Shown in pieces: positions 16,593 through 25,021 of a DNA stretch of 26,967 bases. Position 1 is the stretch's first letter. Every line of letters begins with the position of its first letter. Origin of the DNA: JADFUS01 sp964368765 (GTDB lineage Bacteria > Bacteroidota > Bacteroidia > Bacteroidales > Rikenellaceae). A program made the translations under genes and the position numbers. The notes under the pieces were generated by a model. It ran no database searches. It had not been told where the DNA came from and saw only the letters and a program-made list of their open reading frames with translations. The stretch spans positions 1 to 26,967 of the forward strand of contig CAYJCU010000018.1 in assembly GCA_964368765.1 (NCBI GenBank). The letters are read 5' to 3'.

Positions 16593-17801
16593 ATGGGAAT
16601 AAAAGTTTTATGGCTTGATGACGAGTTTGACTCAGATGCACTAAAGTCTACATTTATAAGAATGGAGAAATATTTCACTTTGATAAAATGTTATACAAAG
16701 GATGAATTTCTCGAAAAAATAGAAACAGAAGAATGGGATGCCATTGTTTTGGACGTTCTCGATGCTAATGGACGTGATTCTGGTTTTCGCACCGCTGTTA
16801 TGCGGATAATGGCTAATTATAAGGATGAGCCTTGGTTTGTATTTTCTGGGCAAACAGATGTTGTAAAGAAGGAGAGCGATATTCGCTCAATGCTTAATGA
16901 GGAGGATTGCCAAAGGGAATATGCTGATATTATTTACGTTAAATCTGAGCATAATGATAAACTAATAGAAGATATTCAGAGAGCAGTTGGCAATAAGCCA
17001 GAATGGCAAGCACGAAACTCAGTTAAAAGTAAATATCGAGAAGTATTATCGGTATTCGATCTAATTGGGGATGATAGCAGAGAATCGTTCTTTGAGATTC
17101 TTATGGCTATAGAAAATTACAGAGAGATTGATCACAAAGTTTATTACACTCAACTGCGTATTGTCCTCGAATGGATGTTTAGACATGCTAATCAGATAGG
17201 ATTGCTTCACGACAAATGCATCAATAATGTAACTAAGCAGGTCAATCTTACAGAATCAAGTAGATTTATGGCAGGTAAAAACACTGAGCATTTGGGTGTA
17301 AGGTTAAAAGAGAATAAAGGGCATTTCCCAAAGTTAATAGCAGAAAATGTTCGAAATCTTCTGTCAGTAACAGGTGGGGCTTCTCATACAACAGAGCCAG
17401 GCGAGAAGGAGTTAATAAACCTTCAAGAATATTGGAAGTCAATAAACTCTCCATTTCTCCTTTACTCCTTAACATTCAATTTATGTGATATTCTAATTTG
17501 GTACAATAAGTATCAGGAGGAAAACAACAACTATGCTAGAAGTGTTGACAAATGGGACGAATTATTTGCGAGTAATGAAAACAATCAAGTATGCGGTAAG
17601 ATAACTGGGTTTTCTAAGAGTGGGATAGCATTTCTTAAGCCAATAGGAGGCAACGATACTTATGGCATATATCCATTAACATACAAGACATTGAAAGATG
17701 GAGATCAACTAACGATAGAATGGGAAGAACAAGAATATCAGGGAAGAAAACAAAGAGTTGCCACGAAAATTTTAGAGCATAAACCGAAAGTTGAAGAGTA
17801 G
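16593..17801 (+). CDS. Response regulator with HEPN-like middle and cold-shock-like tail
   Basis: This 402-residue protein starts with a receiver domain. The acidic pair D9/D10 is in VLWLDDE, the likely phosphoacceptor is D54 in AIVLDV, S85 is in VFSG and K117 in YVKS, so every residue needed for phosphotransfer is present. Residues about 145-310 are helical and resemble DUF4145/HEPN-type domains (QLRIVLEWMFRH at 187-198, then ENVRNLLSVTGGASH at 251-265), though the usual R-x4-6-H spacing is not met. Residues about 333-395 look like a cold-shock/OB fold (CGKITGFSKSGIAFLKP, then YGIYPLTYKTLKDGDQL). There is no DNA-binding output domain. Three bases from the methylase-kinase gene, it is the obvious partner. 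An RNA-directed output is inferred from the HEPN-like and cold-shock-like parts. Confidence 0.75.
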   Translation: MGIKVLWLDDEFDSDALKSTFIRMEKYFTLIKCYTKDEFLEKIETEEWDAIVLDVLDANGRDSGFRTAVMRIMANYKDEPWFVFSGQTDVVKKESDIRSMLNEEDCQREYADIIYVKSEHNDKLIEDIQRAVGNKPEWQARNSVKSKYREVLSVFDLIGDDSRESFFEILMAIENYREIDHKVYYTQLRIVLEWMFRHANQIGLLHDKCINNVTKQVNLTESSRFMAGKNTEHLGVRLKENKGHFPKLIAENVRNLLSVTGGASHTTEPGEKELINLQEYWKSINSPFLLYSLTFNLCDILIWYNKYQEENNNYARSVDKWDELFASNENNQVCGKITGFSKSGIAFLKPIGGNDTYGIYPLTYKTLKDGDQLTIEWEEQEYQGRKQRVATKILEHKPKVEE

Positions 17802-17836
17802 TGTGCAGATGTATTGCACAAAAAGTATTAACTTTG
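17802..17836 (+). promoter_or_regulatory. Operator B and promoter of the type I RM operon
   Basis: The palindrome TGTGCA-N7-TGCACA lies at 17802-17820, directly after the stop codon of the receiver gene, and TAACTTTG, a perfect -7 element, is at 17829-17836. Counting from the TAG stop codon in each case, 20 of 22 bases match operator A. Confidence 0.8.
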
Positions 17837-17867
17837 CAGATATTAACAGGTAAAACATATATACAAT

Positions 17868-19343
17868 ATGATAGTAGGAGAATTAAAAACAAATATAGAT
17901 AACCTTTGGATGCGATTCCATACTGGTGGAGTAACTGAGCCATTGCAGGTTATCAAGCAGATAACATATCTAATGTTTATCAAGCGACTTGATGAACTTC
18001 ATACGGCGAAAGAGAATAAAGCTCGTATGCTTGGCAGGGAGATTGAAGAGCCAATTTTCGACTCTACTGAGGAGCAGCAAAAACTGCGCTGGAGTAAATT
18101 TAAAAATTTAGATGCTCAAACTATGTTTGAGTTGGTTCGTACAAAAGTGTTTGATTTTATCAAAACTTTAGGGGGCGATGACTCTACTTTTGCCAAGTAT
18201 ATGCAGAATGCATACCTTGCTATACCTACGCCAGTAGTTTTGGAGCAGGTTGTTACAATGATCTCTTCGCTTGAGATGAGCGATATGGATACCAAGGGAG
18301 ATGTGTATGAGTATATGCTTTCAAAACTTGCTACGTCGGGTGATAATGGACAATTCCGCACCCCTCGCCATATAGCTAAAATGATGGCTGAGATGATGGC
18401 TCCTGCTGCGGATGAAACAATTTGTGACCCAGCTTGTGGTACAGCGGGTTTCTTAGTTGCAGCTAGTGAATATGTGAATGAGGCACACAAAGACAAAATT
18501 ACAGACCCACAATTTAGAGAGCATTTTAATAAGAAAATGTTCAACGGATGTGAGTTTGATGACACGATGATAGGTATAGCTGCTATGAACCTTATTCTTC
18601 ACGGAGTTGAAAGCCCGAATCTATACGATAAGAGCTCGCTCGACGAAGATTACAAGGTCGCAGATGCCTATTCGTTGGTTCTGGCAAACCCTCCGTTTAA
18701 AGGTTCTCTTGATGAAAATACTATTGCTAAGAGTCTTAGCTCTGTTCTTAAAACAAAAAAGACAGAACTATTGTTCCTTGCTCTTATGCTTCGTATTTTG
18801 AAAGTTGGTGGTAGATGTGCAGTTATTGTACCTGACGGAGTGTTATTTGGCTCAGATAAAGCGGCAAAGGAGATTCGACGCATTATTGTTGATGATCATA
18901 AGCTCGATGCTGTTATCTCTATGCCTAGTGGTGTGTTTAAGCCTTATGCAGGAGTGAGTACTGCTATTTTAATTTTCACAAAGACCAATAGCGGTGGAAC
19001 AGACAATGTTTGGTTCTACGATATGCGTGCAGATGGCTTTACTCTTAACGACAAGCGTACAGCTATCGAGGATAACGATATTCCTGACATCTTGGAGCGT
19101 TGGACTAAGTTGGAGAGCGAGACAGAACGCACTCGCAAAGATCAATCGTTCCTTGTGCCTCGTAAAGAGATCGAGGATAATGGCTATGACCTTTCTATCA
19201 ACAAATATAAAGAGATTGTATATGAGCAGAAAAAGTATGATGCTCCAAGTGTGATTTTGGGGCGACTTGGTGCTCTTGACACAGAAATCTCGGCTATTAC
19301 CTCAGAGTTGAAAACTATGCTAAATATAAAAACTGATGAGTAA
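17868..19343 (+). CDS. hsdM: Type I restriction-modification methylase subunit HsdM
   Basis: This 491-residue adenine-N6 methylase subunit transfers methyl groups from S-adenosylmethionine to the site chosen by HsdS. The N-terminal HsdM_N helical domain spans about 1-135. Motif X-like GQFRTPRHI starts at G161, motif I DPACGTAGF at D187 and motif IV NPPF at N274, followed by the GVFKPYAGVSTAI signature. All catalytic residues are present and the length is normal, so it should be active. Its reading frame overlaps hsdS by 8 bases, giving coupled translation, which suits a complex with fixed stoichiometry. It is the intact counterpart of the altered methylase domain encoded at 14208-16589 and shares the FKPYAGVSTAI block with it. 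Confidence 0.95.
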   Translation: MIVGELKTNIDNLWMRFHTGGVTEPLQVIKQITYLMFIKRLDELHTAKENKARMLGREIEEPIFDSTEEQQKLRWSKFKNLDAQTMFELVRTKVFDFIKTLGGDDSTFAKYMQNAYLAIPTPVVLEQVVTMISSLEMSDMDTKGDVYEYMLSKLATSGDNGQFRTPRHIAKMMAEMMAPAADETICDPACGTAGFLVAASEYVNEAHKDKITDPQFREHFNKKMFNGCEFDDTMIGIAAMNLILHGVESPNLYDKSSLDEDYKVADAYSLVLANPPFKGSLDENTIAKSLSSVLKTKKTELLFLALMLRILKVGGRCAVIVPDGVLFGSDKAAKEIRRIIVDDHKLDAVISMPSGVFKPYAGVSTAILIFTKTNSGGTDNVWFYDMRADGFTLNDKRTAIEDNDIPDILERWTKLESETERTRKDQSFLVPRKEIEDNGYDLSINKYKEIVYEQKKYDAPSVILGRLGALDTEISAITSELKTMLNIKTDE

Positions 19344-20550
19344 CGAGAGAAAAATGGTTCATTTAGAAGATGTATGTGAGTATATTCGCAATGGAGCAAA
19401 TATCAAACAGTCAGATAATGCAGAAGGCATACCCATAACTCGCATTGAAACTCTGTCAAATGATAAATTTAACAGAGATAGATTAGGTTATGCAGATATC
19501 TTTGATGACAAATTCTCAAAATATTATCTCAATAACCATGATATATTAATGTCTCACATAAATAGTGAAAAATATTTAGGTAGAGCAGTTTTGTATGTAA
19601 AGGCATCTGAAGATGAAACAATAATTCACGGAATGAATTTATTGTCCCTTAGAGTTCATAAGGATAAAATATATGCTCCATTTTTAGCATATTATTTTGC
19701 CACGATAAATTTTAAATTGCAGATAGCAAAGATATCTAAAAAGTCTGTGAATCAGGCTAGTTTTTCAGTATCAGGTTTAAATAAAGTAAACATTCCGTTA
19801 CCATCTATTGAAAAACAGCAAGAGATAGCCGCAGTGTTGGATAAGGCGAGTGAGTTGGTGGAGAAACGCAAGGCGCAACTTGCCGAGCTTGACACCCTTG
19901 CCGAATCTATCTTCTACGATATGTTTGGCGACCCCATCACCAACGAAAAGGGCTGGGAAACAGATTTTTTAAAACGGCTGACCACAAAAATAGGCTCAGG
20001 TGCTACTCCCAAAGGTGGTAACGAAAGCTATAAAGACGAGGGAATTAGTTTAATCAGAAGTTTGAATATTCACAATGGAGTGTTTAAGTATAAAGATTTA
20101 GCGCACATTGATGATACTCAAGCAGCAGCACTGAATAACGTAACAATAGAAAATAACGATATTTTGCTCAATATCACTGGAGCCTCTGTTGCAAGATGTT
20201 GTATTGTTCCAAATGAGATATTGCCAGCGAGAGTGAATCAGCACGTTGCAATTGTGAGGGTAATTAAAGAACGTGTAGATTATAGATTCTTGTGCAGTCA
20301 ACTAATATCTGTTCAATATCAACGAAAACTATTGAATGTAGGTAAAAGTAATGGAGCAACACGAGAGGCTCTTACCAAAGCTAACGTTGAAGGGTTGAAA
20401 GTTATTCTTCCACCTCTCCTTCTACAACAACAATTTGCTGAGAGAATAGAGAAGATCGAGGAGCAAAAGAAAAAGGTAAAAGCAGCACTAAAAGAGAGTG
20501 AAGACCTTTTTCAGCGATTGATGCAGGATATGTTTAACCCCGAACTATAA
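19336..20550 (+). CDS. hsdS: Type I specificity subunit HsdS
   Basis: This 404-residue DNA-specificity subunit of the type I complex has two target-recognition domains (about 1-155 and 205-350), each followed by a helical conserved spacer. The first spacer reads LPSIEKQQEIAAVLDKAS and continues to YDMFGDP (about 155-200); the second, near the end, reads LPPLLLQQQFAERI and closes with QRLMQDMF. The N-terminal domain begins directly with VHLEDVCEYI, so the gene is complete. The spacer and the start of the second recognition domain (about 19830-19975) are clearly GC-richer than the AT-rich first recognition domain, a sign of domain exchange by recombination. It overlaps hsdM by 8 bases. The target sequence cannot be predicted from sequence alone. 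Confidence 0.92.
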   Translation: MSNERKMVHLEDVCEYIRNGANIKQSDNAEGIPITRIETLSNDKFNRDRLGYADIFDDKFSKYYLNNHDILMSHINSEKYLGRAVLYVKASEDETIIHGMNLLSLRVHKDKIYAPFLAYYFATINFKLQIAKISKKSVNQASFSVSGLNKVNIPLPSIEKQQEIAAVLDKASELVEKRKAQLAELDTLAESIFYDMFGDPITNEKGWETDFLKRLTTKIGSGATPKGGNESYKDEGISLIRSLNIHNGVFKYKDLAHIDDTQAAALNNVTIENNDILLNITGASVARCCIVPNEILPARVNQHVAIVRVIKERVDYRFLCSQLISVQYQRKLLNVGKSNGATREALTKANVEGLKVILPPLLLQQQFAERIEKIEEQKKKVKAALKESEDLFQRLMQDMFNPEL

Positions 20551-20555
20551 TTGAT

Positions 20556-21575
20556 ATGAAACATATAATACTGATATTGTTAATTGCACTATCGAGTTTA
20601 TCCGTTAAGGCTAACAATACCGCAACTATTGATAGTGTGAATACTCAAAAACGCACAACACAAATTGATACGGTTAAATTTGTGAACGATACCGCTTGGG
20701 TTGCCGAAACACCCAAAGTTAGCCATATTGTCTATGCAGATAATAGTAGTAGCTCAAACGTCATCGGTGAATATATCTTTCCGATAATTATGTTACTGTT
20801 AGGTATCGGAATCGACAGATTTATCGTGTGGCGTGGAGAAAAAAGTAGAATGAGAAAAACTGGCAAACGATGGATTGCAGAGTTAAGAAGCATTTTAACC
20901 CCTATCGAGAATCAAAAAAGCTCCTTAAGTTCATTTATAGTAGATTATTGCGACAAAGCGGATCAATACTCTATACCAGATCTTACAGTAGAGCAATCAT
21001 TAGATGGGAGTCGGTTTAAAATATTAAACAAGGAGGATCTGTATGAATATCTCGAGAAGACAAATAAAAATGAATTTGAATTACTATATCGAAAGATTAC
21101 TAATATAGCTTCGTCTCTTGAGTTTACTCGCACGCAACTTATTGGAAAGTGTAATGATATGCTTGGTAGTTCAGGTAAATATGTAAGCCAATATAATTCC
21201 TGTTGTCAAGATTATCGCTTAATGCTTTCTGATGCAGTTTCTGGACTCTTAAATCATCCATTAGCTCCAGAAGATAACGCTGAGCTAAGAAGATTATTCG
21301 ATGCTACTTTTGATAATCCACAAAAAGAAGATAATGTTTTCCACTCAGAAGATGAATTTGTAAATCCAAGTATAGATATACTTCGAAAGTACAGCCATAA
21401 GGATGAAAAGTATTTACAAATGATTCATACATTAGTCCGTTGTTTAGATTGCATAAAAGGTCTGAAAATGGAGAAGCAATACATAAAAGTAAGCTATGAG
21501 AAAATCGCAAATATCTATAATAGGCTTTATACCGCAACAGAAGATGTATTAAAACTACTAGACAACAAAAAATAA
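20556..21575 (+). CDS. Unknown membrane-anchored protein inside the type I RM operon
   Basis: I do not recognise this 339-residue protein. It has a hydrophobic signal peptide (residues 1-19, probable cleavage after VKA), a short polar segment of about 48 residues, one membrane helix (about 69-91, IGEYIFPIIMLLLGIGIDRF), then a basic stop-transfer (WRGEKSRMRKTGKRW) and a helical, charged C-terminal domain of about 240 residues predicted in the cytoplasm. It sits 5 bases after hsdS and 10 bases before hsdR in the same orientation, so it is co-transcribed with the enzyme. Type I systems do not need a membrane protein. It may tether the complex or sense at the membrane, or be an unrelated effector. 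No catalytic motif is visible. Confidence 0.6.
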   Translation: MKHIILILLIALSSLSVKANNTATIDSVNTQKRTTQIDTVKFVNDTAWVAETPKVSHIVYADNSSSSNVIGEYIFPIIMLLLGIGIDRFIVWRGEKSRMRKTGKRWIAELRSILTPIENQKSSLSSFIVDYCDKADQYSIPDLTVEQSLDGSRFKILNKEDLYEYLEKTNKNEFELLYRKITNIASSLEFTRTQLIGKCNDMLGSSGKYVSQYNSCCQDYRLMLSDAVSGLLNHPLAPEDNAELRRLFDATFDNPQKEDNVFHSEDEFVNPSIDILRKYSHKDEKYLQMIHTLVRCLDCIKGLKMEKQYIKVSYEKIANIYNRLYTATEDVLKLLDNKK

Positions 21576-21585
21576 CGATATAGCT

Positions 21586-24500
21586 ATGAAAAGCAATTTT
21601 GATTTCCTAAAAGTAGGATTTGAAGAACAATATAATTTTGCTGTTGAGGCAGAAGTGAATGTAGAGCAGAAACCTCGCACTTCGCTCTTTTACGCCCGAT
21701 TAGCATTAGAACAGCTTATTAAATGGGTTTATCAAGCCGATAACTCACTCCCTGAGGTAGATTTGCAAAAGTCTACCTTAGAGTCGTTAATGTACCATAA
21801 CGATTTTAAGACGCTGCTTGCTTCTACTCCTGATATGATAAGCCGTATTACAGCTATCCGTAAGAGTGGAAATCAAGCTACTCATAGCAAAGCTGCAATG
21901 CACATTCGTTATGCACATACATCAATACAGAACCTATACGAATTTTCAAAGTGGGTCTACTACTGCTATGTTGATAACTCAGTGGCTCTTCCCTTTAAAT
22001 TCGACACTACGCTTATACCTTCGGGTAACGGCGAGAGTGAGAGTAATGCTTCTGTCAAGGCACTTCAGACAAACATAGAGAAGATAAAGGCAGATAGTGA
22101 CAAGAGTCTCGCTCTTAAAGACGAGGAGTTAAAAAGGCTAAGAGAGGAAATTGCTCGTATTAAGGCTGAAAACCAAAGCCGTGATGTTGCTCCGTTTACT
22201 ACCAATTCTGCAACAGAGGCAGAAACACGTCGTGTCCTGATAGATGTAATGCTGGCAGAGATGGGCTGGGATATTGATGCACCTAATACTATTGAATATG
22301 AGGTGGAGGGTATGCCGAATAGTACAGGGAAAGGCTATGTAGATTATGTGCTTTGGGGTGATGACGGTTTACCTCTTGCAGTTGTTGAGGCGAAGCGAAC
22401 TATGCGTGACCCAAAAGAGGGAGAACGCCAAGCGTGGCTGTATGCAGAGTGTTTGAAAGCAAAATATGGTCGTATGCCATTAGTTTTTTATACCAATGGA
22501 TACAAAACTTGGCTATGGGATACAGAGATGTATCCACCTCGCAAAGTTGCTGGGTTTTACACCAAAGATGAACTGGAATGGGCTATACAACAAAGAGGGA
22601 GAGCAGCTCTTTCTGAGTACAAAATAAGGTCAGAGATAACTGATAGACCTTATCAAGAGCGTGCCATTAAGCGTGTGGCTGAGACCCTAACTGATAATCA
22701 TAGGAGGGCTTTGTTGGTTATGGCAACAGGTACTGGTAAAACACGTACAGCAATCTCTATTGTCGATATGCTAATCAAACAAGGCTGGGTCCGCAAAGCT
22801 CTATTTCTTGCAGATAGAGTTGCTTTGGTATCACAAGCAAAAAGCAACTTTGTAAAACTTCTTGGAAATGAACTATCGTGTATCAATATAACAACCGAAA
22901 AGGAGGATATTGATAAGTTTAAGATGGTGTTTTCTACCTACCCAACGATGATGAATAAGATAGATAGCGAACGTAAGGGAGATAGAATAGTTTACACTCC
23001 TGCACATTTTGATCTTATTATTATTGACGAGGCTCACCGCTCTGTTTACCAGAAATATCAGGCTATTTTTGAATATTTTGATGCGCCACTGATAGGCCTT
23101 ACTGCAACTCCTAAATCAGAGGTTGACAAAAATACATACGAACTATTTAAACTTGAGAATCATAACCCGACAGATTTTTACGAGCTTGATACAGCCGTAA
23201 ACGAAGGGTATCTTGTGCCACCTAAACGTGTAGATGTTACTACACAAATTATTAGAGAGGGGATAAAATATAGTGAATTGTCGGACGATGATAAAGCTAC
23301 ATTTGAAGAGGATTTTGCCAATGAGATTACAGGGGAGTTAGAGGAGGAAGAGATAAGCTCTAACGAGATTAATAAACGTATCTTTAATAAGGATACAGTA
23401 GATCTTGTTCTAAATGACCTAATGACAAGAGGTTTAAAGATAGAGGGCGGTGATAAGCTGGGTAAATCTGTGATATTTGCCAAGAACCATAAACACGCCG
23501 AATACATAAAAGAGAGATTTGACGAGCTATATCCTCGCCTAAAAGGTGGGTATATGCAGATAGTTCACAATAAGGTTGAGTATGCACAGAATATAATTGA
23601 TTGCTTTTCTGACCCTATGAAGGAACCTCAAATTGCAGTCTCTGTTGATATGCTAGATACAGGAATTGATGTGCCTGAAATTTTGAATCTGGTTTTCTTT
23701 AAAGTAGTTCGCTCGTCTTCTAAATTCTGGCAAATGATTGGTAGAGGCACAAGGCTATGTCCTGCTATCTTTGGTATTCCTGATAACGACAAAGATAAAT
23801 CAATGGATAAAAAGGAGTTCCTTATATTTGACTATTGCGGCAACTTTGATTTCTTTGAGTATAATCCAGATGGGTTTGAAACAAGGATACCAAAGAGTGT
23901 ATCTCAGTCTATTCTCGAAACACAGATACAGCTCTCGATGGCTTTGTCGTCGGATTATGCTAGTAGCGGAGATTCTGCACTGTGTGAATATAAAAATATT
24001 CTACTTGATGCAATACATTTGTCTATAACCTCTCTTGATAGAAGTAGCTTTGCTGTAAAGCAAAAGCTGGAAATAGTGGATAAATACAGCAACAGGAGCC
24101 GACTAGATACTCTTTCTAATGCTGATAGTGCAGAGTTGTTCGATTCTTTAACTCCAATGGCTGTGCCTATGGATAAAGATGAAGATGCTCGCAGATTTGA
24201 CCTAATGATGCTTAGGTTTATGCTTGCAATAACTGATGGCAATGAGTCGGCAGATAGGTATATTGATAAGCTAACTAATATAGGGAAAAATCTACTTAAG
24301 AAAAATACATTACCAATAATTAAGAAAAAAGAGGAAACGCTTAGACAGATAGTTAGTCCTCACTTTTGGAGCAATGAAGTTACTATTGTCTCTTTGGAAA
24401 AAGTGCGTACAGAGATAAGAGAGTTAATTAAACTTATTGAGAAAGAGAAACGAAAAATCGTTTACACGGACATAAAAGATGAATTGATACATATATCCGA

Positions 24501-25005
24501 CATCCCGAGGGAGGTATTAACTACTTACACCTCCTCTGAAAGCTACAAACAACGTGTGGAGACTTACGTGAGGGATAACCAAGATTATATGGTTATTCAG
24601 AAAATAAAACGTAATGTTCCCATCACGCAGGGAGATATTGAAATGCTTGAAAATATCCTTTTTGACGGAAATGAACGAGGCACAAAAGAGGATTTTATTA
24701 GAAATTATGGAGACAAACCATTGGGTCATTTTATTCGCTCAATAGTTGGTCTTGATAGTCGAGCCGCAAATGATGCTTTCTCAGAATTTCTTCAAGCAGG
24801 TAACTTGACAGCTAATCAAAACCAGTTTATTGCAACTATCATTAAATTTCTGACGAGCGACGGCATTATTGACCCAGGTATGTTGTTTGAAGATCCATTT
24901 ACAAGAATTGACACAAATGGTGTGTTTGGGGTTTTCGGCGAAGAAGGAGCACAGAAAATCTTAAAGATAATTTATGAGATAAACCACAATGCTATGGCAG
25001 CATAG
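21586..25005 (+). CDS. hsdR: Type I restriction subunit HsdR (EcoEI-like, DUF4145 N-terminus)
   Basis: This 1139-residue restriction and translocation subunit cuts DNA that lacks the HsdM mark, after ATP-driven translocation. The domains in order are as follows. A DUF4145 (HEPN-clan) domain spans about 1-120, with RKSGNQATH near its end. A coiled coil (about 160-205) comes next. The nuclease domain of PD-(D/E)xK type follows, with D253 in YVDYV and E268/K270 in VEAKRT. The motor has Walker A ATGTGKT (380-386), DEAH (481-484), GLTATP and the motif VI region GRGTR. An EcoEI-type C-terminal domain for HsdM/HsdS contact follows. All motifs are intact. The membrane-protein gene precedes it, and the DUF4209 gene follows 16 bases after its stop. 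Confidence 0.93.
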   Translation: MKSNFDFLKVGFEEQYNFAVEAEVNVEQKPRTSLFYARLALEQLIKWVYQADNSLPEVDLQKSTLESLMYHNDFKTLLASTPDMISRITAIRKSGNQATHSKAAMHIRYAHTSIQNLYEFSKWVYYCYVDNSVALPFKFDTTLIPSGNGESESNASVKALQTNIEKIKADSDKSLALKDEELKRLREEIARIKAENQSRDVAPFTTNSATEAETRRVLIDVMLAEMGWDIDAPNTIEYEVEGMPNSTGKGYVDYVLWGDDGLPLAVVEAKRTMRDPKEGERQAWLYAECLKAKYGRMPLVFYTNGYKTWLWDTEMYPPRKVAGFYTKDELEWAIQQRGRAALSEYKIRSEITDRPYQERAIKRVAETLTDNHRRALLVMATGTGKTRTAISIVDMLIKQGWVRKALFLADRVALVSQAKSNFVKLLGNELSCINITTEKEDIDKFKMVFSTYPTMMNKIDSERKGDRIVYTPAHFDLIIIDEAHRSVYQKYQAIFEYFDAPLIGLTATPKSEVDKNTYELFKLENHNPTDFYELDTAVNEGYLVPPKRVDVTTQIIREGIKYSELSDDDKATFEEDFANEITGELEEEEISSNEINKRIFNKDTVDLVLNDLMTRGLKIEGGDKLGKSVIFAKNHKHAEYIKERFDELYPRLKGGYMQIVHNKVEYAQNIIDCFSDPMKEPQIAVSVDMLDTGIDVPEILNLVFFKVVRSSSKFWQMIGRGTRLCPAIFGIPDNDKDKSMDKKEFLIFDYCGNFDFFEYNPDGFETRIPKSVSQSILETQIQLSMALSSDYASSGDSALCEYKNILLDAIHLSITSLDRSSFAVKQKLEIVDKYSNRSRLDTLSNADSAELFDSLTPMAVPMDKDEDARRFDLMMLRFMLAITDGNESADRYIDKLTNIGKNLLKKNTLPIIKKKEETLRQIVSPHFWSNEVTIVSLEKVRTEIRELIKLIEKEKRKIVYTDIKDELIHISDIPREVLTTYTSSESYKQRVETYVRDNQDYMVIQKIKRNVPITQGDIEMLENILFDGNERGTKEDFIRNYGDKPLGHFIRSIVGLDSRAANDAFSEFLQAGNLTANQNQFIATIIKFLTSDGIIDPGMLFEDPFTRIDTNGVFGVFGEEGAQKILKIIYEINHNAMAA

Positions 25006-25021
25006 ATAAATTTACAAGTAG

